This document shows positions 1-11,653 of a stretch of 64,000 nt of DNA, in pieces. The notes below the pieces were generated by a model. That model did no database searches. It was not told where the DNA came from and worked only from the letters and a program-made list of their open reading frames with translations. The DNA is from Prorocentrum cordatum (lineage: Eukaryota; Sar; Dinophyceae; Prorocentrales; Prorocentraceae): NCBI GenBank assembly GCA_963575745.1, contig CAUYUJ010020749.1, positions 67,501 through 131,500 on the forward strand, read 5' to 3'. The position numbers and the translations under genes were made by a program. Position 1 is the stretch's first letter; each line of letters begins with the position of its first letter.

Positions 1-351
1 CGCGCGTGTGGCGCACCTCGCCCAAGCGCCGCGCACCTGGGGTCGGCTTTGGTTCCCAGTAGCTGTCCATCCAAAGACGACGGCTGAACATGCTCAGGCT
101 CGGGTGTTACTCACGTGTAGGGAGGGTGGGTGGGAGTGAGCTAGACGGCGTGCGGGCGGGTGGGTAGCTTGACCCCTCCCCCTACACCCTCCCCTGGACC
201 TGGACGGGCTGGTCGCGAGCAGCCAGGGCGCCCAAAACGGCCTCGGCGAGGAAGCCAAAATCATTGGTTATACTATGGTGTTGGCACCATTTTGGCCTCT
301 TGGGGGGGGCGCTAATTGAAGTTCCCCTCTTGTTTGATCGATCTCCTCCAA
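1..351. other. No gene or repeat recognised
   Basis: GC-rich sequence with a few G runs. Open frames here are short and low in complexity, and I see no repeat or RNA gene. Confidence 0.4.
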
Positions 352-598
352 TAAGCGCCCAGGAGGCCCCAAAAGGTCCCAAGATGGCCCCAAGATGGCC
401 CCAATAGGCCCCCATAAGGCCCCCAGGAGGCCCCCAAGAGGACCCCAAGCGGCCCCAAAAGCCCCCCCCGAGGCACCCAAGACGCCGAAGAGCCCCCTAG
501 GACCGCCAAGAGACTCCCAAGACGTCCCACGAGGCCACCAAGAAGCGCCCAAGAGATACCCCAACAGGCTACGAGAGGCATCCAAGAGACCTCTGGCC
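352..598 (+). repeat. CCCAAGA-type short-period repeat, block 1
   Basis: Degenerate units of about 14-16 bases, each a variant of GGCCCCAAGANGG, run through this stretch. The consensus has no stop codon on either strand, so long frames open both ways (Pro/Lys/Arg-rich on plus, Trp/Gly/Leu-rich on minus). I read these frames as by-products of the repeat. The same family recurs near 4.4, 6.9, 39.4, 40.4, 50.7 and 54.5 kb. Confidence 0.8.
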
Positions 599-623
599 CT
601 TTTGCTTGCCCTCCTTCCTGTTC

Positions 624-716
624 CTCCATCCTCCTCCTCCTCCTCCTCCTTCTCTTTCTCCTCCTCTTCCTCCTCCTCCTCCTCCTCCTCCTCCTCCTCC
701 TCCTCCTCCTCCTATT
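624..716. repeat. (TCC)n microsatellite
   Basis: Nearly pure TCC trinucleotides. They encode poly-Ser or poly-Pro on plus and poly-Arg on minus; not a gene. Confidence 0.95.
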
Positions 717-1869
717 CATCCTCCGTCTCCCCACTCCCTCATCCATCCATCCATTCATCCAACCTCCTCCTTCTCCTCCTCCCTCCTTCGCACGGTTCGG
801 CCGTACCCCTCTTTGCTCCCGCATTTCCCTGATCACCTCAACTCGCCTGGACATCATCTCCGGATGGGTTGGTGGGGGATACTGTTTTGTTCGCGAGCGC
901 GCAAGGATGTCAGGCACCGTCAAGAAACGCGGCGAACGAGCAGCGGACTAAATTCCGCACAAGGGCGCACAAGCTGGTGGGGATACTTTTTTGGTCGGCG
1001 GCTCCAAGGCAAGGGTCAGGGAGCGGGATAAACGACTGGGGCGCAGGTCGTAGATAATTGGCCGCAGTGGCTCGTAGGCCGCATAGGCGAGTGCACGTGC
1101 CAGGGACAAAATGACCCTCATCAGATGTGACCGGCTCAGGCATCCCAGCAGGTGGGGACGCAGAGGCGCGGATACCAGGCGGTACGGACGGAGAAGTCGC
1201 CCTTGCGGCGCCAAGCACCAGCCGAACCACAAGCGGGGGCAAGAGAGGGGGGAAGGAGCGAAGCGAGGCAGGAGGCAGGAGAGGGGGAAGAAAGCGAGCG
1301 CGAGCGACGAACTCAGACTCACAGCAGCACCCCGGGTGAACGAGGTGCGGCGGAAGAGGCCTGTCTCATGAAGGCTCACTGAAGCTAAAGGGCTGAGCCG
1401 CGGCAGAGCGCCATCCAGCCGAGAAAGACCACAGGTGTGCATTCGCGAAGCTGGGCCACCTCCAGCCGGTAGCCACTACGAGCACATCGGCTGGTGGGGA
1501 TTTTTTTTTTTGTTTTCCAGCCGCGGGCGGAAGCGCCAGCGGCGGCGAGTAACGGTCGGGCTGCGGCCGAAACTAATTGGCCGGACGCGCGCGCGGGCCG
1601 CGGCCGGCGCCGGGGCGGCGGGTGCAAGGGTGCTGCAACCCAGGGAGTCTGACGACAAGGGACCAGCACCCAGGGAGCAGTAATTACGCTGCCAAAGTGG
1701 CGCGATGCAAATACCCCCAAAGTGTCAGAGGCCATAGCCAAGCAGTACGCCGCTTGAGACACTAGTTATCTGAACAGTAGGGAGTCTGCCAACCTCGGCG
1801 CGGGAATGGAGTACCAAGGGGTCCCGGGGTGTCTGCCGTGCTCAACGCTGGTGGGGATACGCGAAGCGT
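717..1869. other. Unassigned stretch with a recurring GCTGGTGGGGAT motif
   Basis: No convincing gene. GCTGGTGGGGAT or a one-base variant occurs near 862, 974, 1490 and 1849, three times followed by a T run or by ATAC. The motif is too short and too sparse to name as an element. Confidence 0.3.
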
Positions 1870-1904
1870 CTAGAATTTTGAATTAGACGTCGCCGTCCCC
1901 GGGG

Positions 1905-2370
1905 GGCTGGGATCTGCGAAACTGTCGCCACTCTCGAGGGCTGCTGGAGGGTCCTGCGCAGCGACGCCCCGCGCTGACTTAACTGGCGAGCTGCGATCTA
2001 CGGAGCTGTCGCTTCTTTCCAAGGCTGCTGGGAGTCCAGCGGGGCGGCGCCCCACTTGAATTGAACCTCGCCGTCCCCTGGGGGGGGCTGCGGTCGGCAA
2101 GACTATCTGATTTATTCGAGGCAGATTAGATACCGTCATTCCTATGGGCTGCGAACTGCGAAACTGTCGCTACGTTCGAAGGCTGCTGGGGGAGTCCAGC
2201 GGCGTGGCGTCCTACGCCAGCTTAGCCACTTTCGAAGGCCTCTGCGGGGTCCAGCGAAGCGACGCCCTACGCAGACTCACATACGACATTGTACTGCGAA
2301 GCTGCCGCCACTTCCGAGGGCTGCTGGGAGGTCGAGCAGAGCGACGTCCCACGCAGACTCAGGTCAGCCT
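1905..2370. repeat. Degenerate tandem repeat, units about 70-80 bases
   Basis: Five or six diverged units share the core CTGCGAAACTGTCGC, then a TTCGAAGGCTGCTGG-like box, a GTCCAGCG box and GACGCCC-TACGCAGACT. Units start near 1908, 1985, 2085, 2150, 2220 and 2290. Frames through them are repeat-derived. Confidence 0.7.
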
Positions 2371-4361
2371 TGCTCTCCTTTTCCCTGGGGCCAGCCGAAG
2401 ACCTGGCGGCGCGCCTGCGGGCTTATAGCTCCTGCATTGTAAGGCACGGGAAGGAAGCGGAGAACCTGTGGCGGGCAAGCTCCAACGCGCCATAGGAAGA
2501 TGGTCGCCGCCCTCCTGCCGTAAACTGCCTCTTTCGTTGTGGTCCTCTGCCTCCTTCCACCGTCACACTGCTGCTGTCGCCTCAATTGGTCGGCCCCTCT
2601 TCCGTCGTTGTTATCCCCCACGTTCCCACCCCCATCTCCTCGTCGAGCCTTGGGCCTCGGTCCTCGTCCTTCTGTTGCTGCCCTGTGAGTCGCGCAACGC
2701 GCGCGCCTTACATATAGCTCGCGCAACTAATGGCACGCCCTGTGTTGCCATCAACCATGCGATACTGGACCATCTCTTCTGATCAATTGCTGCAGATGGG
2801 TTGGATACGTCACAGTGCATTATGTGTTGGGCCAAGTCGCGCTGGTTTGTTAGGTTTTTGTTCGACGAGGTGGTCTGGCGGACTGAGCTGGGATGTCACA
2901 AAACTGTACACCAATCCAGCTCAAGTCGCCACGCAACGGTTGCATTTGAGAAGCTGCTGTTTTCCTCACACCGACTCCGTGACATATGAAACCCGCGGCT
3001 GGCACAAATGATGATCGGTTGGAGTGTACTGGCCTATCTGCGAGAAGCGGCATCTGGAGAATTCGCTCTTGTCGGCGTGCGAATAGAGAACAATCCATCA
3101 CAATATTCCGAGACATCGCTCGGCTACGTGGTCTCGGGGCATCGCAGAGACACGCGACGCGCCGAATCCGTGACATTTCGGGGCCGAGGCACGCGCAGAT
3201 GATGGCCATTTTGGACGTATCAGCCTATCCAAGGGTGACGGCCTCCAGGACTCTAGCGAGCTTGACGTCGCCTACCCTGGAGCCGTCCACATTATGGTAT
3301 GCAGCTATGGTTGATTTCTGGTTGGGCCGTCATTGGTACTTTCGGCTTCAGTCGTGCAGCGTTTGCTCTTCAGACCTGAGCTTCGTGACCTTGCACTTGC
3401 AGTCCTGGTAGCGTAGCACTGTTCGCGCGTCTGCGACGAGATGCTTGCCTTGCACTGGTTCCTCCCTCTCTTGGCTGTGGCCCTTCCGCCGGCCTTGTCG
3501 GCTGCGTGCGTTGGTCCGCTCGTTGTCTCAGTGACGAGTGCCCCCCTTCGCTTCGGGGGGAGGGGGAAGCGGGCGGGCAGGGCCGCGCACCCCGCTCCTA
3601 CCTTGGCTCCAGGGGAGCCGAGAGTCGACCCACGATCGGCGCACAGGCTGCTATCCGTACTGCCGCGTCCGATCGACCTGCTCCGACTTCCTTCTGCCCC
3701 ATTCCCCCCTCCTCTCTCCTGCCTCCGCCCCTCGCCTCTTTCCTCCTTCATGCCTCCTTTTGCCTTCCCGCCTCCCTCCCCCAGCCTTCCTCGTTCCTCC
3801 TTCTTGACTTCGCCCCCATCCCTCCAGAATGCCCCCGCTCTCCATCCTGGCAGCATCTCACAGCTACCCTCTCCCACACGCTGCCTCGGCACCACCCCCC
3901 TCCGACAGACGCAAGCGCCCTCCAGGCTCGCTGCAGCACCGGCCCACTCGGCTGGCAAGAGCGCTCGGCGCGCACTATGCATAATGTGGCTCGACGCCAC
4001 TGCTCTCCAGGGCCCCCTTAAACAGGATATTGCCACCCAGGACATTGGAAATTCCACCTGGAGGGAACCAAGAATAACGGAGACTGTTTCGACCCACGGC
4101 TAGAATTTCCTCGTGTGCGCCCATGTCCTGCTGGCCGTACTCCTTCACGAATATTCTTATAAAGAAAATCCCCCCCGCCCGTACGTAAATTCGGCCCCGG
4201 GCGCTCCTGCCGATGTGAAATGTTGGTTTCGGTTTCGGGAGGCCTTCGGGTCATCCTGCGCCGCCCGAGCGGGCCCAAGATCGCTTCCAGGACGGTCCCG
4301 CGGAGCCCCGACACAGCCCAAAGCCGGCCCATGAGCGCTCAAAGAGGACGCCACGGTGGCT
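2371..4361. other. Unassigned; includes a C/T-rich tract
   Basis: Mixed-composition DNA without a gene I can support. 3690-3830 is strongly pyrimidine-rich (CCTCC/CTTCC). A plus frame of 141 codons at 2986-3411 has no recognisable domain and unremarkable composition, so it is not called. Confidence 0.3.
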
Positions 4362-4835
4362 TCAAGACGGCCAAAGAGGCCCCCAAGACTTCTCAAGAGG
4401 CCCCCCTGGGGACCCCCAAGCCACCCAAATCTTCCAATGCCCCGAGGAGAACGTACATGTTCAACATGTTCGCTTCTTTGGTCGCCACGGCGTCCAAGAC
4501 GGCTCAAGAGACCCCACAGATCGCCTCAGGGCGGCCCAACAATTCCCCCAACGGGCTTCAAGACGGCCCAAAAGCCTTCACGATTGCCCAAGACGGGCCC
4601 CAGAGGGTCCCAAAACGCTCCCAAGGGGACCCCAAGAAGGCCACAGGAGGCCCCCAAGACGGCTCAAGAGAACCTCAAGAACGCCCCAAGACGGCCGAAT
4701 CCCCCCAAGACGGCCGAATCCCCCCAAGACGTTCCAAGAGGGTCCCGGGACGGCCCATAAGGCCGTCTGGCCTTGGGCCGTCTTGGGCGCTTCTTGGGCG
4801 CTTCTTGGGGCGCTCATAGGCTGTCTTGGGGCCTT
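4362..4835 (+). repeat. CCCAAGA-type short-period repeat, block 2
   Basis: Same degenerate GGCCCCAAGACGG family as block 1, same orientation. The end of the block (4755-4830) switches to the complementary form GGCCGTCTTGGGCGC, so a small inverted junction lies inside it. Confidence 0.8.
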
Positions 4836-5089
4836 ATAGAGCCACAAAAGGATCTCAACGAAAGCCCTGATGGAGGCCACTCTCATTTATTTTCGCGAGG
4901 TTGCGTGGTAGATGTTTTCAATCACGTGCCAAAGTTTAAATAACCAGACTCTCCCAAACCCTGAACGCGCGATCTCGCGCCCTCACACAGTACGAGCGGC
5001 GCAACTGGCTTTCAAGGGGGCCCCGAGACGGCCGAAGAAGGCCGCGAAACTGCCCACATAACCCCACACGACGGGTTCAGATGGCGCTA
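4836..5089. other. No gene or repeat recognised
   Basis: Short unassigned spacer between two repeat blocks; somewhat richer in A and T than its surroundings. Confidence 0.3.
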
Positions 5090-6350
5090 TGAACCGTTCG
5101 AGCCCTATGAGCCCTATGAGGCCTACGATCCGTATGAGCCCTCCACGAGGCCACCGAGACGCCTCTCCCCAGAGCCCTCTGATGCCCATGAGCTTTACGG
5201 GCCTATGGCCCCGGTGAGGTCCTGAGCCATACGACACCTATGAGCCCGACGACTGTAACAGCTCTTCGAGCCGTGCGAACCCTACGACCCCTCTCAGCGC
5301 CACGCGTCCTCAGAGCCCCATCAGCCTCATCTGCCCTGTGACCCCTACGAGCCCTCTGCAACACGTACGCTCACGAGCCCAATGCGCGGTACGACCCTGT
5401 GCTCCTCACGTCCCCATACGCCTTCTAACCCCTACGTGTCCCATCATCCTTATCAGCTCATGAGCCCTACGACCCTTCCCAACCCTGTTACCCCTACGAC
5501 TCCTATGGGCCCGTGTGCGCTCAACGAACCCCCTGAGGTACCTCTGCCATGAGCTCTACGAGCCTTTCGATCCCTACGAACCCTGGGCCACATGAGTTCC
5601 ACAGCCCTGCGAGACCTACGAGCCCTATGACCACCTCTTCCTCTCCCCTCTCTCCCGCCTCTCTCTGACCCCTCCGCCTGCTCGGTTTCAACGCCGTTCG
5701 ACGTGGCAACAAACTAGCCATCCAAACGCAAAAAAACGAGCCCCGTGAGCTCTATGAGGCCTACGAGCCGTAGAAGGCCCCCCTGCCCTACGAGCCCTAT
5801 GAGCCCCACGAGCCCTATGGGCCCTACGCGCTCTGCGAGCCATATGACCCCCATGGGCCCTACAGTACGAGCCTCTTTAGCCCCATCGGCCCTATGAGCC
5901 CCATGAGCCCTATGCGCCCTACGAGCCCTGTGAGCTCTATAAGCCCTATGAGCCCTATGAGACCAATGAGCCCGACGATGCCTCTGAGCCCTACGGGCCC
6001 AATGGGCCCTATGGACCGATGTATGGGCCTCATAAAGCCTATGAGCCCTATAAGCCCTATCAGCCTCATTGGCCCCATGGCCCGCGCGACTCCTGAACAC
6101 GTCAAGAGCCCTATGAGCCGTATAATCCTCGTCGACCCTATGAGCCTTATGACTCCGACGACCCGTTCTGAACCCGATGGGCCTCCTGGGTCCAATTAGC
6201 ACAATGACCTTCATAAATCCCATGAACCTGGCAAACCCCATGAGCCGACCCGCCGTGTGGGTCCCAAGAGCTAGTGGCTTCGGTGAGGCCAAGGACCCTA
6301 CGAAGCTCTACGCCCAATGATCTCATCAGCCCGAAGAACCCTCAGAGCTC
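5090..6350 (+). repeat. Nine-base AGCCCTATG tandem array, degenerate
   Basis: Units of nine bases, GAGCCCTAT/CGA, dominate about 1.2 kb. They are purest at 5740-6080 and interrupted at 5630-5740 by unrelated pyrimidine-rich sequence. Because nine is divisible by three, frames encode Met-Ser-Pro repeats on plus and Gly-Leu-Ile repeats on minus; these are not genes. Confidence 0.85.
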
Positions 6351-6829
6351 AAGTACGGCTGCGGGCTCTCCGAACCTCATGACCCCGGGGAGCCGCGCTG
6401 CCCGAAATACCACTCTTCCACATTCGCAGTCCTTGCTGTCGGGCCTCCATGGCGGCGGAAAGCCCTTCAGACTTTTGACCCAGAGGAGACCATGGGTCCT
6501 ATCAGCCCTGTGTGCCCCATGGGCCCCATTGCCGCAACACACACACACAGCGGTGCTCGCGGCGCGCCTCGCTGGCGTCATGCGACCAAGATGTTAAAGG
6601 CGAAGAGAAACGAGCCCGTAACATTCCGTATGCGCATATCTATCCGATACCATGCCGCTGGGCACGGAATGGGCGTGTCCGCAGGTCCTCTGCCCAGTTC
6701 CCCGAGCCTCAGCCCTCACTCCCCACTGGTCTCCAAAGGGGCCTGGACCCAAAATTCCGAAACCTCCTGGGGCTCGGCGCGTGCCCCCGGGGCTTTGCCA
6801 AATGGTGGCGCGCGGCTTTTCGGACCCAA
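6351..6829. other. No gene recognised
   Basis: Unassigned sequence with a short CA tract at about 6537-6553. No domain or repeat family identified. Confidence 0.3.
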
Positions 6830-7312
6830 GAGGCCCCGAAGACGGGCCAAGAGGGCCCCGAGTCGCCGAAAGATCGCTCCAAGATGCTCAAGACGGACAC
6901 CAGACGGCCCAAGAGGCCCTCCAAGACGCCCCAAGAGGCCTCCCACGCGGGCCCCAAGAGGCCAAATTCATTGATTGTCCATGGGTTGTTGAAGGTTGTT
7001 GGCTTTCTCGCCTTTTCGGCCTCCCGACACTCCCAGGCGGCCCTAGAGGTCCCCATGATCGCCCCAAGACTGCCCAAGAGGCCTCCAAGAGGGCCCCAAA
7101 ATGGTCCTAGAGGGCCCCAAGACGGCCCGAGAGGCGCCCAAGACGGCCCAAGGGGCCCCCAAAGACAGCCCCAAGAGGGGGCCCATTGGCGGACACGAAC
7201 GTACGTTTTGAGCCCTCGGCCCCAAGAGGCCCCCAGGATGCACCAGGAGGCCCCCAAGAGGCCCCCAAGAGGCTCCGAGAGGCCCCTAAGAGGCCCCCAC
7301 GAAGTACTCCGG
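6830..7312 (+). repeat. CCCAAGA-type short-period repeat, block 3
   Basis: Same family and orientation as blocks 1 and 2. About 6965-7045 is an insertion of unrelated sequence. A weaker tail continues at 7490-7560 after G-run sequence. Confidence 0.8.
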
Positions 7313-8275
7313 ATCTCATAACAATGGGGGGGAGGGTCTGCTTCTGGGGGGGGGTCTCACGGGCTTCGTCAAACACATTTGTGGGGGGGTCCTGATTTTG
7401 GACCTTTTGTTGCCTGTCTTGGGGGGGGGGGTCCCAGACCGGCCGTCAAATACTTTTTTGACCCCCCCCACTATTATGAGATTCGGAGTATCCAAAAGGC
7501 TCCCGAGAGGCCCCCTAGACTGCTCCCAAGAGGCTTCCGAGAGCGCCGCGAAGAGACCCGAAGAAGCATCCCTGAGAACTCTGACCCGCAACCCAGGCAC
7601 GGTGGCGGGATGGGCAGAAGGCCAGTTAACATATTTGTAGATGGCCGGCTTCTTAAACTCTGAACACCCACATGCTGCCATCTCCAGGGGGCGCGTGTTT
7701 TACTTCCGCCGGCTTCCGCCGGCCTTCCGCCAGATTCCGCCGGCGGAGCCGCCCCCGTTTTACTGCCGCCGCCTTCCGCGAGCCTTCCGCCGAGGAAGAG
7801 ATGGCAACTCTTTCGATCTTCGAAGGCGAGGCCCTTTCTGGAACGCCTCATACTATCAGTCCCCATTTAAGGAGGCCCTGAACTCTTTCGTTCCCTGCCT
7901 CGCCGGTGTCTGGCACTCTGCAGAGCTACACAAACCATTCAGGCCAAAGCGCGCGATCTTCCTGAAAAAAGTTCAGCGCGCCCAGCAAAGCAGGACCCGT
8001 CTGGCCGAGGAGTGAGGTCGCCCGCTCAGTTCCCCTTGTCCGTATGGTCGATTAAAGTGTCCAGTGTCGCGACCAGGCGATCTTCAGAACTCCACTATCG
8101 ATGCTTAGCTCAGTACTGCAGCAGCCATAGCGTAACCTAGTTAGCTAGAAGACTAACGAACTGATCGACTGAAGATGAAAAAGAACCAATCGAGAGGAAC
8201 GACCATCTTCAAGGCTTCTCGACCCCTTCTCGGACCTTTCCAGGACCTCTGGGTGCCTCGCTGATTATCAAGACA
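7313..8275. other. Unassigned; G runs and TTCCGCCGG repeats
   Basis: Contains GGGGGGG/CCCCCCC runs at 7325-7470 and a small TTCCGCCGG-type tandem patch at about 7705-7790. 7990-8275 is more even in composition and holds nothing I recognise. Confidence 0.3.
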
Positions 8276-8440
8276 GGAGAGCCCAGAATCGAATCGGTAA
8301 ATCGGATCGGCGAAAATCGGCACTCAAGTCGGGAGGAGCCGAATCGGCGGAAATCGGCAGGCTAGTAAGACCTCCATTGCGAAATCGAATCCAAATCGGA
8401 ATCCGCCGAAATCGGATCGAATCGCAGGGATCGAAATGAG
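8276..8440 (+). repeat. AATCGG-rich dispersed repeat, copy 1
   Basis: Dense AATCGG hexamers surround the motif GCGGAAATCGGCAGGCTAGT. The same order of blocks, including a following CCTCCAT box and ATCGGAATCCG, recurs at 44529-44722. The two copies therefore belong to one dispersed family and are not independent simple repeats. Confidence 0.65.
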
Positions 8441-8805
8441 CCCTACAAAATCCTCGCCACTCCAAGCTCTCGGAAGATAGGCAGAGTTCAAACAACGCAC
8501 CAATAATCGCGAGACGTGGCGCGCGCCGAGCTGCCGCACATCGAGGCGCGCGCCGGCCCACCGTTGGGTGGACGAAAATCGAATGCTGCATATGCAGCTC
8601 AGGAGGCGACTATTGGAAGCTTTTCGCAGTGAGCACGAGGAGCCACGAAGCCCGATCATGGGAGCGCGAAGCCGCACCGGGCCAGAATCATCGAGGGATC
8701 AAGCCCAATCGGACGGGACGAAGCCGGATCATAATGGACTACCTGGACTACTCTGGATGAGGCCGGAATCTAGGCGCCGAGGCTGACCTTGCCCTCCCAG
8801 GAATT
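8441..8805. other. No gene recognised
   Basis: Unassigned; AATCGG words continue at low density to about 8720. Confidence 0.3.
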
Positions 8806-8852
8806 TAGAAGAAGAAGAAGAAAAAAAAGAAGAAGAAGAAGGAAAAACATAA
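8806..8852. repeat. (GAA)n microsatellite
   Basis: GAA triplets with an A run; abuts a fold-back element. Confidence 0.9.
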
Positions 8853-8860
8853 ACATATAC

Positions 8861-8996
8861 TTCTGGCGCTCCGCGCTGATTTCTTGGATCTGCTCTGGAT
8901 CCCCCTCCCTGGCGCGCTCCGCGCGCCAGGGCGGCGTCGGAGGCGCCGCCGGGGGGGCCCAGCGCGAATCCAAGAAATCCACGCGGAGCGCCAAAA
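8861..8996. mobile_element. Fold-back (MITE-like) element, copy 1
   Basis: Arms at 8861-8890 and 8968-8996 are inverted copies, about 26 of 29 positions matching by eye. They share GGCGCTCCGCG and GATTTCTTGGAT. The interior is GC-rich with smaller nested palindromes. The right arm and adjoining GGCCCAGCGC match the right half of the element at 46197-46273. No coding capacity; target-site duplication not evident. Confidence 0.6.
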
Positions 8997-9254
8997 GGGT
9001 ATGTCTATGGCGTTTATTCTTCTTCGAAAATTGGCATCCTAGTGTCTCATGCCCTCCCAGGGACTGGCATCCATGCCCTCCCAAGAACCGTGGCATCCTG
9101 GTGTCTAATGCTCCGCCGTGTGCACCACTCTGTGAACAAGAATGGCGAATGGCGCGGCCTTGTCGGCCGCGCGCACGGCATGGGGCGGTCTCAGGCGTCC
9201 CCGTGGCCCATGGCCTGTCCCCCCCTCCTTGGCGAGGGGGGCGAGGGGGGAAAC
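8997..9254. other. No gene recognised
   Basis: Contains three spaced copies of a TGCCCTCCCA-type phrase near 8793, 9049 and 9073. No other structure seen. Confidence 0.3.
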
Positions 9255-9372
9255 AAGGACGAGGAGGACGAGGAGGACGAGGAGGACGAGGGGGACGAGG
9301 GGGACGAGGACGAGGAGGGCGAGGAGGACGAGGAGGACGAGGAGGACGAGGGCGGGGAGGAGGACGAGGGGA
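9255..9372. repeat. (GAGGAC)n microsatellite
   Basis: GAGGAC/GAGGACGAG units encode Asp/Glu or Arg/Gly runs depending on frame; not a gene. Confidence 0.95.
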
Positions 9373-10753
9373 CAGAGGGCGGCGCGCCAGGTCGGGACCC
9401 CAAGCCGTGCGGTGGCGGGCCGCGCGGCGACCTCGGAATCCCCCAGCGACCTCACCGCGAGGTCCGTCGACGCACGGCCCTTCGGGCCTCGGAGGCCCCG
9501 GTCGCCCGAGACGTCCTCGGAGAGCGGCCCGAGTCCCCAGACCGCGCGGTGGCCCCAAATCCCCACAGACCCACCTCGCGGTGGGGTCACCACACCGCTC
9601 GGGGGCCCCCAACCCTTGGCCTCCCCTGGGCGGAGGTGGAGCCGGGGGCCGACGAAAACGCGGTCACGATTCATACTCGGACTCGCTGTGGGCATCGGCT
9701 TCGCAAGATTCACACAGACGAAGCAGGGCAAAACTGATCTGGAAGTCCCTGAATTGGCAATTTCCAGCCAAAGTCATGCCAGAGAAGATCAGAGAAGGAG
9801 GCGGATGAGAAAGAGTAAGGAGAAGGACGGCGACGAAGACAAGGAAACGGGGGGATTGAAAAAATAACGGAGGAAAGGGAAGGTGGAGGATGAGAAGAAG
9901 ACACGAAGGTGGGACAGGATGTCTGCCTGGAACGGTGGCGGAAGATGAATGAAACTGAGGGGGCGGAGAACGATTATGGTGGTGATTTATCAGAGGGCCG
10001 TAGAGGTAGACTTGCCCTGGAAGCCGCGGACAGTCACTCACATTGAGCTTGACACTATACATCCTTATGCATCGGTACAACAGTTGGGCACGCCCCCTCA
10101 AATCCGTACGAGATGCTGGCAGATCTAGAAGCAACCGTTGCCAAAAGAAGGTCGAATACGTCAAAACGTCGACGCGACGATAAATCAACCCGCTTGAGCA
10201 GCCGACACACCTAGTGATAGCAACCCACCCTAACTCTGGAATGGTGCTAGAGAAAGGTCCATACCGAAGCCCACCTCGATGACCTTGCCTGAAACTGGAG
10301 CTACCAGGGGACTGCCCCGCTCTCCAGGCGTAGGTTGGTACTCGACAAAATGTCTGACCCGATGTGAAACGTAACAAGGAAGAAATCCACCCGATCGTCG
10401 AACGAAAAGCCGATGGAAGACGTCGATCTCCTGCGATCGTAGCCCCGCGCGGGGCGGCGTTGAAAGAGAGACGTCGTTTGATGCAGCCCAAGCCCTTGAT
10501 CCGCCAGGGAACCGGGGGCCAGGCGCCCCGCTCAGGGGGCAACCACTTGATACGCCTCAGGAGAGCTGGCAACGCGGGCGCCAAACTCTCCCGGCGACAC
10601 CGTCACGATGCGGAGTGGGCGCCAGCTCGGCGCCGGCGCCGCTGCCGCTGTGCACGCCGCGTGGCGTCGCTCATGCTTCGATGGGTCGGCTGCCTTTGCC
10701 GCTGGGAGGTGGCTCGTGGTGGCCACCTTCGCCCAGTCGCGCACGTGCATCTG
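9373..10753. other. Unassigned; one long minus-strand open frame without a domain
   Basis: A minus-strand frame of 306 codons (10584 down to 9664) is open through DNA that is not obviously repetitive. I see no domain, signal or family resemblance in its translation. Long frames are expected by chance in GC-rich DNA, so it is only noted. 9425-9560 shares short blocks (GACCTCACCG, CCCGAGACGTCCTC) with 30425-30790, suggesting a weak dispersed repeat. Confidence 0.3.
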
Positions 10754-11539
10754 CTACCACTCGTCGTCATACTCGCTCGGGGAATCCTCAAGATCGGCCC
10801 ACGCCATTCTCAAAGAGACCCTCTGGCCGCCGTCGCCGTCCTCGACAACGACCTCGTGGGACTCCTCGGCCTCGGCCTCGGAGTCGTCAGCCTCCGTTGC
10901 GGCCTGCTTGGTTGCGAAGACGTCGTCGTCGTCGTCGTCGAGCTCGAAAAGGACTCTCGTTTCGGCCAGCGCGGCCGCGACGTCGTCCTGCTCCTCCGGT
11001 CCCAGCTCATCAGTCTCGCTGGCGGCGTCGTCAGTGTCAGTACCAAGTAGTGCCCTCGCTTCGGCCAGCGCGGCCTCGTCAGCCTCGTTGGCGTCGGCGT
11101 AGTCGGACTGCTCCTCGGAGTCCTGCTCCTCGGCCTCGCTAGCGGAGTCGTCAGCGTCAAGCCCGAGAAGAGCCATCGCGTTGCGTAAGGCCTCGGCCTT
11201 GATGTCGAAGAAGGTGTCTGGATCGTCCACCATCAGCTTGAGAACCTTGGGGAGGGACAAACGGCTTCGCCGGTCCTCATCACAGCCTGGTTCCTCAACC
11301 AGGGAGTCAAATTCACACTTCTCCTCGTAGTACTCGTTGGAATCACGCTGGAGCGCCTCCTGGACCTGTTTCTCTCCCTGGGTGCCGAAACGGCACTCTT
11401 CCGGCTTCGTCGGCCCCCTCCCCAGAAGGGGGCCCCACGCTTCCGCAAAGTCGGATGCCGAGAGCCGGCCCGACGGCGTTTGGTGGCGCTGAGCTGCGCC
11501 TGTGCCCCCTGGGGCGCGTTCGACCACCAGGGATGGCGC
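10754..11539 (-). CDS. Hypothetical acidic protein, C-terminal part (5' side lost in gap)
   Basis: Minus-strand frame ending at a stop at 10754 and running up to the N gap. The translation looks protein-like. A region with EALQRDSNEYYEEKCEFD and LPKVLKLMVDDPDTFFDI is followed by two internal acidic repeats of the form ALAEARALLG-D-DDAASE, then an Asp run and a C-terminus ending in SPSEYDDEW. Composition is strongly acidic (Asp/Glu/Ala/Ser). I do not recognise the family and assign no function. The N-terminal side is cut by the assembly gap, and a minus-strand segment at 11948-12442 may be an upstream exon of the same gene. Cytosolic or nuclear location is possible; no signal peptide can be judged because the start is missing. 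The frame is supported by the amino-acid pattern and by its clear difference from the simple repeats nearby. Confidence 0.55.
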   Translation of the reverse strand, partial: APSLVVERAPGGTGAAQRHQTPSGRLSASDFAEAWGPLLGRGPTKPEECRFGTQGEKQVQEALQRDSNEYYEEKCEFDSLVEEPGCDEDRRSRLSLPKVLKLMVDDPDTFFDIKAEALRNAMALLGLDADDSASEAEEQDSEEQSDYADANEADEAALAEARALLGTDTDDAASETDELGPEEQDDVAAALAETRVLFELDDDDDDVFATKQAATEADDSEAEAEESHEVVVEDGDGGQRVSLRMAWADLEDSPSEYDDEW

Positions 11540-11639
11540 NNNNNNNNNNNNNNNNNNNNNNNNNNNNNNNNNNNNNNNNNNNNNNNNNNNNNNNNNNNNN
11601 NNNNNNNNNNNNNNNNNNNNNNNNNNNNNNNNNNNNNNN
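11540..11639. other. Assembly gap (100 N)
   Basis: Exactly 100 undetermined bases, a conventional gap size, followed by a C run. The true distance is unknown. Confidence 0.99.
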
Positions 11640-11653
11640 CCCCCCCCCCCCCA

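Noticed and set aside
6709-7257. Trp-Gly-Leu-rich minus-strand frame, and the like at 40179-41096
   Set aside because: Produced by the CCCAAGA-type repeat. Similar predicted proteins exist in dinoflagellate annotations as I recall, but I treat them as artefacts.
9664-10584. Minus-strand frame of 306 codons
   Set aside because: Not repetitive, but no domain, no splice context and no support beyond length in GC-rich DNA.
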